From Blastomussa wellsi (lineage: Eukaryota > Cnidaria > Anthozoa > Scleractinia > Plerogyridae), in NCBI GenBank assembly GCA_947652115.1, contig OX393564.1, positions 24,152,076-24,216,075 on the forward strand: a stretch of DNA of 64,000 nucleotides, in the 5' to 3' direction. The first letter of the stretch is position 1, and each line of letters opens with the position of its first letter. Below the pieces are notes generated by a model. It saw only the letters and a program-made list of their open reading frames with translations. It was not told the DNA's origin and did not search any database. Shown piece after piece: positions 1 to 12,600 of this stretch. A program made the translations under genes and the position numbers.

Positions 1-2
1 GG

Positions 3-3000
3 GAGAGGTTTCCCTGGTCTGCTCAGTCTAAGACGTATAACGTCAACTCACAGGGTGCAGACTCAGGAGCATGCGCAACAGCATACTTGTGCGGTGCGAA
101 AACTAATCAAGGTAAGGGGCACCCTTTTACCTAAAGTCTTCGTTCCCCTTGAACAACGGTCGGGAACGAGCGACCCTAGAAAGATCCAATTTGAAGTCCG
201 AAAATATCGGACTTCCAGCTGAACTGCGCATGCCTAGCTTTCAAAAACTTGACCATTCTCGTCCCAGAGCCCACAATCCTTTTGGTAAGCACCTCTCTGG
301 CCGCCCACAAAATATTAGCATGCGTAGAGTGCTAGCTCTGTACTTTTCCGCCAATCAGATTTGTCAGATTTGTCGATGAATCCGTGAATCGCGGACTTCC
401 GGTTTTAGAGGCGGCCAGAGGTCGCGGTAGGTACTTGGTGTAGTTTTTAATCATTCTTCAGCCAGTAAAGTCGACGTGCTAATCAGTAAAGTGCCTGCTG
501 GACAGCCACCTTCCTTACTAACGTCGACGTTTAAATGGCTGGGGTAACTTTTTGAACAAATTCAGGCACATGTTCCTATAGATTTCACTATCAAACCACT
601 ATATGATAGCTCCATGACGTATCTTCCGAGGTCGCGATTCTTGGTGCTGACCAAAAGGATCGCGGCCTCTGGGGACGAGAATGTAGCTTCCGGCCATTTT
701 GATTATGTTCAAAAGCAATCAAAATCGATTCCTTAACGGAACTTTCGAGAATCTCTCGTTTCGTCCAGCCACGAAGACTTGAGGTACGAATTGGTCAAGA
801 GACAGACAACATCTTGTACACAAGCTTCCCTCGGATTTCAAATCAAGTGCTGTTCATGGTGTGGACTCGAAGGGGTTAGGGCCCTAGAAAGCTAGTGGGT
901 TGAAGAAAGTGTAATTTAAAGTTTATTTTTGTGTTGAGCCTATTAGGCGACTTAAAATTCAGCCTAAAACAATAGACCTCAGCACGAGGATCCGGGGTAT
1001 AAATTAAAGAGTTTGTGGGATTTATTCCCCGGAGCCTCGCAGTGATGTCTATTGTTTTAGGCTGAATATTACAATATCGAAAATTGGTCTATTGTATTTT
1101 GATTTCAGAGCTTATTGGCTTGGACCAGTGGGCAAAATGGGATTACTGTGGTACGCTTACAGAGGAGAGAAAACTTACCTCAATTCTTACGTTAGCGGAG
1201 AATGCTGGGATGTCAACAGGATTCGTAACAACGACTCGAGTCACCCACGCGTCTGTTGCGCCGCTGTATGCGCATTCCGTGAGTGGGGACTGGGAGAGCG
1301 ATAAAGATAAACTCGAACAGGCAAAAGATGATTCTACAAAATGCCCAGATATTGGTAAGAAAAAAAGGCACTTGCAATGTCTTTGGATTAAATTGTTTTC
1401 AATTTAAGCTAAATTTCTGATCTAACGGTATCTCGTTGAGGTATTTACAAAGCTATAAAGGCGGCAAGGGATGTTGTTATAACAGTAAACAGAGTCTTTT
1501 CTGACTGGTTTGTGTTTCTATACTTACACACTGCTATAATTGGATTTAGAGTCCGAGGACTTAGCTTAGTTGAACATGTTGAAGGGTACACTTTCATGTT
1601 GGAAGCAGGAAGCTTATAGGTGCTGCAGGCGCGGATCCATACCGGCTTACACCGTTTTACGGAAATCGGTCAGAATTTTCATAATAAATAAATATATGTC
1701 CATAATATTTGCTCAGCGTTTAAAAATGAAATATATCCACAAGGCTTAAAATGTTAAAACGTTAAAAAGACCGAACGATTTAGGCATTGAGCCATCTTCA
1801 TTAAGCCCTGAAGATGGCTTAATACCGAAAACGTCGAGCTTACACCTTCGGTGCTCGTTTTGTAATAAATCGGTGCCGAGCCTAGGCTGGGCACCGTTTT
1901 GACATAACCTCTTAAGATTTGATCAGCCCGCAACATTACAAGGACTCGCGGATCAATCATCGTTTCTAGCATAGCTCCTACCCACCCCACCCAACCAATG
2001 TTTCTCAGCGATTTGTGACTTTAATGCAGAAACATGGGTTAGGGAGTACAAATAAAGAATATTATTATCGTTGTTGTAATTAGGGGTGGTTGGGTGGAAG
2101 TTTTCTGACTCATGTTATTGGGCGCTTATATGGAGTGCTGAACGTAAAAGAAACAGCTTGCAACATAAAGCATTCAATAGATAACATTAAAGAGGGTGCT
2201 TATTGGAAAGGGAACGCTAAACTGAGTGATTTACGGTGAGTCCGTCCGTCATTCTTTTTTATTCGATTTTCTCGATTACTTTAGCACGCCAGCTTGTTGA
2301 TTATCCCCACGGCAATGGCCTAGAAGTGATATTCGCAGGTGGTCGCAAGAAGCTCATGTCTCAAAACGACACTGACCCAGAATATCCAATTAAAACTGGA
2401 GAGAGACTGGACGGCAGAAACCTGATAAAAGAATGGATCGAGAAATACCCCAATTCACAGTACGTTTGGAACAAGACAGGGTTCGACCAGATTGACCCAG
2501 AAAAGTTTGATCACGTGATGGGTGAGTGTTTTGTTTAACCCTTAGTATGTAATGGAAAGGCAGCAGAGGTCTCAATCCGTGGCTCAGACCAGAAGAATAT
2601 CGTGGGCTCTGGGGACGAGAATAGTCAGTCGTGATCAAATCATGGGTGAAATATATAGAAATAGTTACAGAGTGTGCAGTGAAGGGCTACGACGAGGACC
2701 AATTTTTCTCACAGCTCTGCGCTTTTATTTAGTCTGCACGCGGAGAAACTGGAAAATGGCTTGATCTCTCGCCATTTTATTTCACATTTGTTACTTTCAA
2801 GAAACGTTCAACGAAATACGGTCTGTTCATACATGGGCTGATATAAGTTTTTTTCAATTTGTTGACATATATATAGAGAGGAAAGATACAATTGAATGAT
2901 ACGAAAAATTTACAGTATAATAACTTGCAGGACTATTTGAACCTGGTCACATGCAGTACGAAGTGGATCGCGGAGACGACACCGCTGGGGAACCATCCAT

Positions 3001-5543
3001 TGAAGAAATGATTGCAAAGGCTATTACGATATTGAGAAAAAATCCAAAAGGGTATTTTCTTTTCGTCGAGGGTAAATAACACAACGACATTACACTCATA
3101 CTGATCTACAAAGGCTAATGAAAAGTGATTTCACGAATATCCAAGAAGAAGGAGTTACTACACCATGTCCTGCACCAGAAAATGGTCTCAAACAGGCCAC
3201 TTACTGATGCTATGGTACTGACATATAGAGAAGTTATCAACTGAGTAACTGAGAATATAATTTTGGTCATTCAAAAGTGACGTAAACACTCCAGTGGACC
3301 AATCAAGTCTTGAGGCAAATACATATAGCCAGTGCACGAGCCAGTCACGCTTGGCATTTTTTCTCTTCTGATTGGATAAGAAATTGGCGGAAGATTTTTA
3401 AAATCACTTAGTCAGTGTAGAAATGCAAAACCAAGGCAAATATGAATTACTGTCAACAATTAAGTTGAAACTGCTCTAATTCTGTTTATTGTTGTTAGGT
3501 GGCCGTATAGATCACGGTCATCATAAAGGACAAGCCGTCCGTGCGATAACTGACGCGGTTGCCATGGCAAAAGCTGTTGGTCGAGCTGTCAAAATGGTGG
3601 ATAAAGGTGCCCTGATGATTTTAAGGCTGTTTATAAATTTTACCGAGCCAAGACGGGGTAGTTAAGTAGATAGTGTATTACGCCTGCAAATATATTACTC
3701 ACCGAGACATTGGTTGAATTAAAGTAACATCTTCGAATCCAAACAAGTTATTTATGAATAGCAAGTTGATTATATTTTTGATGGCCAGCTGTCGCGGCCC
3801 CTATGCTCGTTTCACCTGGTTTAGAGGATTTTTATTTCATAGATGTGCACCTAGACCAGTGTAGCTGGTGTAATAACACAGAAAACTGAACAGAGAGCAA
3901 CAGTACAAACAAACAAAAATGCAAGCTCATCAAAGTAAACTAAAATAAGGTTAAATGAATTAAAGTAAAGTAGAGTAGAGTAGAGAAGAGTGGGAGGAGC
4001 GGAGTGTGGAGCGTGGAGTGTTGAATGTGGAACGTGCAGCGTGGAACGAGGAACGTGGAGCGTGGAACGTGGAGCGTGGAGATTGGAGAGTGGAATGGAG
4101 AGGGAGTGGAATGTGGTGGAGTGGAGTGGAGTGATTGTGGTGTGGAACGCGTTACGTGGAACGTGGAACATGTAGTGTGTAGCGTGTAACGTGCAGCGTG
4201 GAGCGTAGAACGTGGGGCGTGGAGCGTGGAACGTACAACGTAGAGCGTGGAACGTGGGATGTGGAATGTGGAGCGCGGAGAGGAGAGGGGAGAGTGGAGT
4301 GGAGAGTGGAGTACAGTGTGGAGTGGAATGGAGTGTGGAGTGGAGTGGAGTTTTGTGTGAGTGGAGTGGAGTGGGAGTGGGAGTGGGAGTGGGAGTGGGA
4401 GTGGGAATGGGAGTGGGAGTGGAGTGGAGTGGAGTGGAGTGAAGTGGAAGTGAAGTGGAAGTGAAGTAAAGCGGAGTGGAAGTGTGGTGAAGTAAAGCAA
4501 AACAAAGCTTGCAAACTGAGTATAATACACTACTCAGAAGTCTGTGACGATTTATTTCGGAGTTTCTTCTTGCAAATACAGAAGACACACTCATCATCGT
4601 AACCGCTGACCACTCGCACGTGTTCACCGTTGGTGGATACCCAAAACGAGGAAATCCGATCTTTGGTTTGGTAATGAATATATACGATAACACAGCGAAT
4701 TTGGGAGACGATGGCAAACCATACACCACTCTGGGGTACGCCAATGGACCCGGGGGAATAAACGGTACAAGAGAAAACCTGACTGGGGTAAACACAGGAG
4801 ATAAAGACTTCTTACAGCAAGCAACGGTACAGAGATACAAGGAAACGCATGGTCTAGAAGACGTGGGTAAGATTAGCCAAACCTGCAACATCTTTTTATG
4901 ATTTTCCATTTGCGTGAGGACGACCACCTGCCAGTTTTAATTGGGGAATTATTTGCCTGAAAGTTTCATGACTCAGTTGACCTCTTGGAACAATCTAGAA
5001 GTTGTTTCAGCCAGACTTTGTTTTATCTTGTTTTTCTTACTCTTGGACTATATAGTGTGTGTACTCTCCCAAATTTGAAAAGTTGCTTTACGGATGTTAT
5101 GCGAAACAATCATTGAGTAATTGTTCACTCCGGTCTCCCAAAAAATTGTGTGCCGACTGTGTGTATCTAAAACAAATGAATTTTGACTTACAGGTTGGGA
5201 TTGTTTCTCAAAAACCCACCGATACTATATTCAGGAACCCAAACTAGTTTCCATTCCGGTGTACTTATCTGTAACATTTCAATTCACTTTTTGTCTTTTT
5301 GGTTCCAATTCAGGTATATACGCAGACGGTCCTGGGGCCTACTTATTCCACGGTGTCGTTGAGCAGCAGTACATCTTTCACGTGATCGATCACGCCATGT
5401 GTTTGAGTGACAGCAAACAAGAGGCATGTGTTAAGCCCGTGGCGAGAGGGGGCAGGGTAAATAAAGGTTCTCGATTGTGTCTGGATTTAGAAACGAATCT
5501 TCTGTCTGTTAGCATTGTTTCGGTGCTACTTATGTTTATCTAA
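3..5543 (+). CDS. Alkaline phosphatase, gene A (5' end outside window)
   Basis: Secreted or surface phosphomonoesterase of the metazoan alkaline phosphatase family, 451 residues visible. Exons read from GT-AG boundaries: 3-111, 1109-1354, 2285-2521, 2931-3071, 3499-3606, 4582-4866, 5314-5543; every junction is phase 1. The first visible exon starts in mid-exon and carries the nucleophile serine motif ([12 protein letters not shown]). Later exons carry the metal and active-site motifs [25 protein letters not shown] and LFHGVVEQ. The C-terminus ends in a hydrophobic run ([13 protein letters not shown]) after a polar stretch, as expected of a GPI-attachment signal, so membrane anchoring is inferred. 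The donor after 3606 (GTGCCC) is weak but keeps the exon length of the paralogues. Introns hold a MITE (254-683), a hairpin repeat (957-1067) and a minisatellite (3962-4497). It lies on the opposite strand from the other copies. Confidence 0.93.
254..683. repeat. Terminal-inverted-repeat MITE, CATTCTCGTCCC family, copy 1
   Basis: The left end reads CATTCTCGTCCC followed by a segment ending in TTTTGGTAAGCACC. The right end is its reverse complement, with GGTGCTGACCAAAAGG then GGGGACGAGAATG. A second member with the same ends lies at 56560-56813. It sits in the first visible intron of alkaline phosphatase gene A. No coding capacity is seen. Confidence 0.6.
957..1067. repeat. Short hairpin MITE next to an exon acceptor
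   Basis: The left arm CAGCCTAAAACAATAGAC is matched by its exact reverse complement at the right end, and the inner parts also pair (CGAGGATCCGGGG against CCCCGGAGCCTCG). It is a 111-base near-palindrome ending about 40 bases before the acceptor at 1108. Confidence 0.65.
1754..1925. other. Possible 3' end of a Penelope-like retroelement
   Basis: The stretch contains CCTGAAGATGGCTTAATACCGAAAACG, here read in parts: CTGAAGATGGC followed by GAAAACG. This resembles the segment often found downstream of GIY-YIG domains in Penelope-like elements. No endonuclease or reverse transcriptase reading frame is visible nearby, so the assignment is weak. It lies in an intron of gene A. Confidence 0.2.
3962..4497. 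repeat. Degenerate purine-rich minisatellite
   Basis: This is an array of variants of GTGGAGCGTGGAAC and GTGGAGTGGA, grading near 4366-4430 into a regular GTGGGA hexamer. The plus strand is almost pyrimidine-free. It lies in the intron between exons 3499-3606 and 4582-4866 of gene A. Long open frames across it on both strands are low-complexity artefacts. Confidence 0.9.
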
Positions 5544-5674
5544 AACCATTTAGTCTGCAAACTTTGTGTACTAACCAGTTTATATATACCTCCACTTAGC
5601 CAAGTTGTCCTCGCAAACTAGATTTAGTTAGTTTTCAGTTATTTTTTCAAGACAAACGGATTTATTTTTGGATT

Positions 5675-5680
5675 AATAAA
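5675..5680 (+). promoter_or_regulatory. Polyadenylation signal of gene A
   Basis: AATAAA lies about 130 bases downstream of the gene A stop codon in an otherwise non-coding stretch. A second AATAAA occurs about 40 bases later. Confidence 0.5.
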
Positions 5681-5909
5681 ACTTGAAGCACCTCTTCCTC
5701 CGTTTCTCGATGCATTTTAACGCGATCCATCCCTGAATAAAACAAACGAATTATAATTAAAAGTTACAAGCCACATTTTTTTGGCTAGCTAAATTTGGCG
5801 AATACGACCGTATCTAATCGGTTATACCCAGTCCCCGCGGTTCGAATCTTTCATTTTCAAGAATATCTTAAATCGTATATCTTGCCTCGGAAGTGCAAAA
5901 GCGGTCCAA

Positions 5910-6020
5910 TGCCCCCGTCCCGGGCAAAAAATTGGCAACAACAGCCAACAAATCCCGCGCTATGCCCTCGTCCCGGGCAAAAAATTGGCAACAACAGTCA
6001 GCAAATCCCGCGCTATGCCC
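5910..6020. repeat. 53-base tandem duplication
   Basis: Two adjacent copies begin CGTCCCGGGCAAAAAATTGG and continue to AAATCCCGCGCTATGCCC, with only a few differences. Confidence 0.85.
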
Positions 6021-6784
6021 GCCCCTGGGGTCAACCCCCGGGATGGCCGCTGAGAAGTGCCTTACTCACTTTAAAGTGCCTATGAAATGATAAAAGAGCT
6101 ATTGAAAAATAAGCTTATTTGGAAGGCCTTAAAAATAAAGAAAAATGGCGTTTACCTTTTTGTAATATCTCCTCTCGTTCCAGAGATGTAGAAGATTTTT
6201 TACTGATGGTGACGTCACAAGGTGTGATAGTATGGGTGAAAAACAAAAATTGTAGCATATTTCTGCAAGTAATTATGCAATGCAATTGGAACTTTGCAAG
6301 CACATTGCACCCTAAGAAATACACCTCTTGATGCATATTTTGATGTTGCTATGACAACAATCTTGGTTCCAGTCTCTTTCCTCTTTAAATCAAATATTAC
6401 TCGTTTGTGACTGTATAGGGCAAATGATTGATCCCATTTAAAGCGTGCGCAATGCCCATATTGCACAAGCTATCCTAATCGACCACGAATTTCTTTATCG
6501 CATAGTCAAATTTTGGGCAGTTCACGAGGCCGCCGCGGCCAGATGTCGATTGGAGGACGTACCACTTACCATTATCTGTTTCAACAGTGAACTAAAACGC
6601 ATGTTTTGCCATAGTTATGTGTCTGATGACGTCACGAAACAGAATTTGTTATTGGTGCACTTGATATGTTTACGTGATGTTCGGCGCTTCTGGGCTTGAA
6701 ACTGACAAAGTTATTTGACATTAAAAAATTCAGGTGCAAGGGATGCGGGGAAGGTTGTTATTATAATTATAATATTTTTGTTAA

Positions 6785-6787
<3 letters not shown>

Positions 6788-6815
<28 letters not shown>

Positions 6816-6878
6816 GAGAGAATTCTTTTATTTGTTTGCACAAAGGATATTTTATTATTATTATTATTATTATTATTT
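6788..6878. repeat. TTA microsatellites
   Basis: Two TTA trinucleotide runs (about 6788-6815 and 6851-6878) flank a short unique piece reading TTTGTTTGCACAAAGGATAT. A close match to that piece recurs near 8890, so the runs are probably retroposon tails. Confidence 0.85.
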
Positions 6879-7062
6879 TCAATCACACTACTTACAAAAC
6901 GATACAGTACACTACTTACAATACTTACAAAAGGTAAAAAATTAAAATACAAAAAAAAATATTTTCAATACAATACTGACAATTACTTACAAAAAAATAG
7001 TCGAACACATGCAAAACCATAAAATGTGGTACTTACAAGACGTGTTAAAGGGCAGAGGCATT

Positions 7063-7926
7063 TCATACATAAACTTTTCTTTCAAGACGACTCTCAATAA
7101 ATAATTTTTGTTCCAATTTTAACACAAATTCAATAATATCGCAAGCTTTATGGTCCATTTTCTGATAGTATAGGTAGTACTTTGCAAATAGTAAACAATA
7201 ATTAAGTTTAAGCTCAATATTCCTTGAAGTATTTAAATCTGTTCCGAATAACTTTTCATGACACGTTGGAGAAAAAGTGCAATGGAATTTTGCATTAAAC
7301 CAATCAACAACTTTAACATAGAAAGTTTGGGTGTAGTAGCATTCAACAAAAGTATGGAGAATAGAGTCGGGCTCCTTACAGTATGAACAGCTATTTTCAT
7401 CGCTTACACCATAGATGCACAGCTCCTTAGTAACAGTTAGTCTATGGAGAAACTTAAAATTAAATTCTCGTATTCTGTTTTTATGGCATATTTTTTCAAT
7501 GTTATTAAATTTTGCGTTCCAATCAATATCTCCTGATTTTAGTTCTTTTTCCCATTTATTGGGTCCTGTGGCAATACAGGTAGTACCATCGATGTAGAGC
7601 CAATAGTAATCCCTGCACTTCATTTTGTGAGGATCAATATTTAATGACGGCGTCAGGGGGAAGGTTTTTTCATCAGCGGTAAGGTTTTCTCGCCTGTCTA
7701 AGGATTTTGCCTTCTGTAGTAAACGCTTGGGAATTGCCGAAATAACTTGTAGGTAGCTTAAGAAATTACATTTGATCTTGAATTTGTCCTGAAATGATTC
7801 AAATGTTAAGGGCTTTCCATCACTGTCCAAGATGTCTTGAATCGAGACGACACCTTTTTCTTTCCATTTTTGTAAGATGAAACTGTTCCCATCAATCAGG
7901 ATATCTTTATTGTTGAAGAGAATCAA
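7063..7926 (-). pseudogene. LINE (L1/Tx1-like) ORF2 C-terminal fragment, 5' truncated
   Basis: A 287-residue open frame resembles the region after the reverse transcriptase in L1-type ORF2 proteins. It begins NNKDILIDG with W.EKGV...DIL spacing and an IPKRL motif. It then has a NFKFLHRLTV segment and a zinc-like C..C...H....C cluster (CSYCKEPDSILHTFVEC). No catalytic reverse transcriptase or endonuclease domain remains, and the open frame begins at the truncation near 7930. It is a dead 5'-truncated insertion. The family assignment is from pattern memory only. Confidence 0.75.
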
Positions 7927-7984
7927 ATGAGAATCAAATGATATAATATATCAAAGGATATAATTTTTCTAAAAAAATTCTTCA

Positions 7985-8059
7985 TTATAAAATTTTAGTA
8001 TTGTGTTTTAAGATGAAGGTAAGTGATATTGTAAGTAGTATTGTAAATAATTGAATAAA

Positions 8060-8100
<41 letters not shown>
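7985..8100 (+). repeat. Non-LTR retroposon 3' tail with TTA run
   Basis: The sequence TTTTAGTATTGTGTTTTA, then AATTGAATAAAGTTATTATT and a TTA run, closely matches 8940-9025, which ends in its own microsatellite. Both look like plus-strand LINE 3' ends with simple-repeat tails. Confidence 0.6.
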
Positions 8101-8133
8101 TACTATTCATTTGAGATATGATTGGCAAATAAG

Positions 8134-8716
8134 CGACATCTACTTGTGCGTGTGGAGATGTTTTCGATGTTGACCATGCCATGGTGTGCAGACTTGGAGG
8201 CTCATTATTCAAAGACACAACGAGCTAAAAATGGTGTCCAGTGACGTCCAAATTAAGCCTGTACTTCAGGAGATAAATGGAGAACTGCTGACACCTGTTA
8301 CTAACAGAGCAGCGGATGCCCGGCTCGACATTCACGCTCGTGGCTTCTGTTAGCAGCAAGGCTCTGCCTTTTCTGATGTTAGGATTTGTTACCCGAATGC
8401 AGAGTCTTATAAGGGCCTCACTGTAAAACAAATCTACCACCAGCACGAGAGTGAGAAGAAGAGACTGTATGCCAGCAGGGTGCTAGAAGTCGAACAAGGC
8501 TCCTTTACTCCATTGATATTTACTACCACCGGAGGAATGGCTAATGAATGCAAGAGGTATCACAGTAGACTGGCTGAACTTTTATCAACCAAGAAGGGAG
8601 AGGATTATAGCACTACAATGTCATGGATTCGAGCCAAAGTCTCATTCGCCCTCCTGAGGTCTGCGCTGCTATGCCTGAGAGGAGAGCTCCGCCGAATATT
8701 ACAGACAATGATTTGA
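8134..8716 (+). pseudogene. Decayed retroelement polyprotein C-terminus
   Basis: The translation shows a cysteine-histidine cluster ([16 protein letters not shown]), then QRHNEL after a one-base frameshift, then [12 protein letters not shown] followed by an in-frame TAG near 8353. An open stretch follows with [18 protein letters not shown] and [17 protein letters not shown]. These motifs recur at the C-terminus of reverse-transcriptase-like proteins that are abundant in cnidarian genomes. The frameshift and stop codon make it a pseudogene. It runs on into a 3' UTR and a TTACTA-type tail (9043-9255). Confidence 0.7.
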
Positions 8717-9042
8717 AATCAACAAGGAAATAGCGAGATTTTAGGATTAGAACTTTTAGGTTTAGATCTTTTAGAACTTTTAAGGTTAGAACTTTTTAGA
8801 ACTTTTAGCAACTTTTTATTGTTTTTTTAACATCTTATGATATGTAAATGAAACTAATGAGAATGCTTTCGAGCTTGTGACAATTTTTCTATTTGTTTGC
8901 ACAAGGGATATATTTTTTAGAAATAATACTTCCTCATTAAAATTTTAGTATTGTGTTTTAGATGAAAGTAATTAATATTGTAAATAGTTTTGTAAATAGT
9001 TTTGTAAATATTTGAATAAAGTGTTTTGATATTTTTTACTTA

Positions 9043-9255
9043 CTATTACTATTACTATTACTATTAATTACTATTACTATTACTATTACTATTACTATTA
9101 CTATTACTATTACTATTACTATTACTATTAATTACTATTACTATTACTATTACTATTACTATTAATTACTATTACTATTACTATTACTATTACTATTACT
9201 ATTACTATTACTATTACTATTACTATTACTATTACTTTTATTATTATTATTATTG
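9043..9255. repeat. TTACTA hexamer microsatellite
   Basis: About 200 bases of (TTACTA)n with a few TTAATTACTA interruptions, ending in TTATTATTATT. It directly follows the retroposon 3' end at 8880-9040 and is probably its tail. Confidence 0.95.
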
Positions 9256-9471
9256 TTATGCCAACACCTTTCAAAACGGTTCTTTTCTCAGAGTAATCAA
9301 GTTTTCTCTGTAAATTTCAATCAGAACCCCTCGACTAGCCTGTTGCAGGCTCTCGGTCAGTGGGGAGAAAGGGTGGGCAAAGGCCAGTGAAGAAAAATGC
9401 CAAATTACCCATAAAAAACTGGACCGTTAAACACAAGGCTACATGGTACATCGGGTCCGATTTTGTATTAC

Positions 9472-9477
9472 TTTATT
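9472..9477 (-). promoter_or_regulatory. Polyadenylation signal of gene B
   Basis: AATAAA on the minus strand, about 135 bases downstream of the gene B stop codon. Confidence 0.45.
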
Positions 9478-9609
9478 TCATTTTTAATTGCTACAACTTA
9501 GTTTGGTGTTGTGTAAAAGAGAACTGAATTCTATTTTTATAAGCACACCAGCCTCGACTGAGACAACCACGCCAAAACGACACCTGCCCTGCCCATGTGG
9601 AAATGGTAT

Positions 9610-12600
9610 CTACCAACGTGGCTGACGGTTAGGCCTTTTTCCTGGCTTTCCTCTCCGATTCACGTGCCTCCAACATGATTTCCGTTTGCTTCTACTCAAG
9701 CATAACGCGTGATCCATCACGTGAAAAACATACGGCTGTTCAAACACGCCATGAAACAGGTAGGCTCCAGGCCCGTCCGCGTATACTCCTGAAAAAGAAA
9801 TGAGTCGCTTTAGTGAAGGGAACAAGGAAAAGAAATCAATAACCACCGAAAGGCAAAAAAATAATAGATAAACAAACTGACGAATAAATATGTTTACCAA
9901 CATCCTCGGTGCCGTGAGTCTCGGAATTCAGCAAAACTGTAGCTTGTTGACGATAGTTTTTGTCTGTTGTGTCTACCCCCCTCAGGTCCGGACGAGGTCC
10001 CAGTAAGCCACCCATGCCGTTAGCGTAACCAAGCGAGGTGTATGTCTTGCCATCGGGACCAACTGCTAAACTGCCTTCTTCTTCACTCACGATGGAAAAT
10101 ATTGGGTTTCCTCGCTTGGGGTACGCGCCAATGGTAAAGACGTGAGAGTGGTCAGCGGTTACCGTTAACAGAGTTTCGTCTGCAATAAGAAGAAAAGGTT
10201 TTCTAAAAAAATACTTGTTTTCCATTGCGACAAATATTCTGATCATGATACAACGCTTAAAGGGGAAAGAAATTTTTTCTCAATGTAAAGTCACGCCTAA
10301 CTAGGGCAGGGTGAGTTCGAGGATACTTTCTGTTCATTTCCTTAATTTTTTTCTCTTAAGGAGAAAAAATGTTACCCAACATAGCCTTATTGCGAGAGCT
10401 ACGCCATCAAAACAAAACACCAAGCACACACACACACAGCGAAAACAATAATCATTTCTTTGCGGGCCCAAAATAGCTTTCGTTTGTTATTTTGGCTTGA
10501 TGTAGCGTTAATTTCCATTATTTATGACTTCAGATGACGTCGCAAACAAAACCAAAAATACTTTCATCTTGAAGAGCAATCTCAGTACCTTCTAGACAAA
10601 CTAAAATTGTTTTCCTGCGATTTAATAAAGGGGAGGGGGAGTCCATCAGCCTCCCCGCCCCTTTGTACTACATTGGGGTATAAGTATCCCTGTACGCCCG
10701 AGGGTACGTAATATACACAAAAAAGTTACCTTGGTTTATCATTTGCAATGCCTTAGAGACTGCTTTATTCATTGCTACTGCGTCGTGGATAGCTCTAACG
10801 GCCATGCCTGCGTGGTGTCCATGATCAATGCGTCCCCCTTTGGTAGATAGATCCCAATCAATTCCATTGTTAAGAATGAATAATATGTACAGATAAATGG
10901 CAACCAGATGGATAAAGTGATGCGAGAGGGACGTATGGGTGGGTTGTGCGTTTCGGTTTTTCAGGTTTTTTGGCCAAGTGCGCTTGTGAGTGATCTCGGC
11001 CTTACACTATTTTTTACCTGCAAATTCGCCATTCCACCTTGGCGTAATCAAATGGTTAGCAACTTCGAGGCAAAAATATTAATCAGTCTGGTTTCGTAGG
11101 CCGGCATTTGACATAAACTGGTTTTTGTTCCCAGCGAATGGGTGGACGGCTAGACGCACGATGAAACTGAAGTAATGATTGAAGTTACTGCATAATAATA
11201 CAGTGTTAAACTCAGTATAGCCGGCTGAACTGTGGTGACGTGGTTTCGGAGCCTTCTTATCATGCTCATTAAAAATTAAAACTTAAAAATTCATTGAATG
11301 AAAACAAAGACCTGAATCAAAACTACTTAAAGGAGGTTTGGATACCTGTTCTTAATTTGGGGCAGATTTGAAGTTATATCTAACTCTCTATGAAACGTTT
11401 CATTGACCATCCAAACACCTCGAAAATCAGGCAAAAATACTCCCCTGCTTGTCTTCTCGGTGTTTGGATTTCCCGATGCAACACCGTTTCTAGTGCTTGA
11501 TGTACCAGTTTATTTCTACTCGATAGTTAGATAGCTAAACGCTCATTGATGAGTTTCACTTTTTTAATACCTTCAACTAGCAAGAAGTACCCTTTAGGGT
11601 TTTTCTGTAGTATTTTGATGGCTTTTTCTGTCATCTCCGCTATTGATGGTTCACCAGCAGCATCATCTGCGCGATCCACCTCGTACTTCATGTGGGAATG
11701 CTCAAAGAGTCCTATAAAAATAACTGGCCTGACCAAAAATCACACCAACAAGGTACTTAACCCTATTTATTATGTAGCTGCACGTGTTCCACTGGAAAAT
11801 AGACTGCTCATAAATTCGGCCAAACAAAGCCTGACCAACTATCAACCAACCAACCTGTATATAAACCACACACGACCCACAATTCCTCGATTCGCTACGA
11901 CGAAGAGCTAACGCTCCAAACATCAGCTTTCGAATCTCTCTACGGTGGCCAATTCACATTATCAACCCAGTTGATAAAACCAAATTACCCATATAGACAA
12001 ATTAATAAACACACAGACGAATAAAAAACGAACTAACCTAACTGGCGAGTATCACACTAAAAAAGTAAACAATAATACCTAAATAGAATTTTGAAAACTT
12101 GATTTTCGCTCAAACAATGAACTATTAGAAAGGGGTACAGATGCCCATACAAATTGAGACGTGCACTCTTCGATATATAGTTATGTACTAGATCGATAGG
12201 AAAAAACTGCGATAGAAACGGCGGCCACTGACGGCGGCCACTTTCATCAGAAATAATTTAATAAAACAGAATCATGCATAATAAAAGCATTGCTCCAAAT
12301 CCTTACCCTTTCCTACTTGAAACCATTGCATACCTATAACGTGATCAACCTTGTTGACGTTAATCTGATCAAAACCAGCTTTGTTCCACACGTATTGTGA
12401 GTTCCGATGTTTCTGCACCCACTCTTGGATCAGGTCTCTCCCGTCCAGTCTCTCTCCTCTTTTATCCGAGTACTCGGGATCTTCCTGATTGTTATGCATA
12501 AATTTCCTCCGGCCGCCACCAAAGATAACTTCTATTCCGTCACCGTACGGGTATTCAGCAAGTTGCAAAGCTGAAAATGGATGATTTAATGAATGTTGGT

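Larger units (their letters stand above)
5544..7020. other. Intergenic region after gene A
   Basis: No gene is supported here. The region holds the 3' flank of gene A, a 53-base tandem duplication, and non-coding AT-rich sequence that ends in TTA microsatellites next to a LINE fragment. Confidence 0.6.

Noticed and set aside
1800..1850. Hammerhead-like ribozyme core (CTGA...GAAA) in a possible Penelope remnant
   Set aside because: The conserved core reads CTGAAGA instead of CTGATGA and the flanking stems were not convincing.
3851..4927. Long minus-strand open frame (over 350 residues), His/Ser/Thr/Pro-rich
   Set aside because: It is the translation of the GTGGA minisatellite and overlaps a real phosphatase exon on the other strand. 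Low complexity, no domain.
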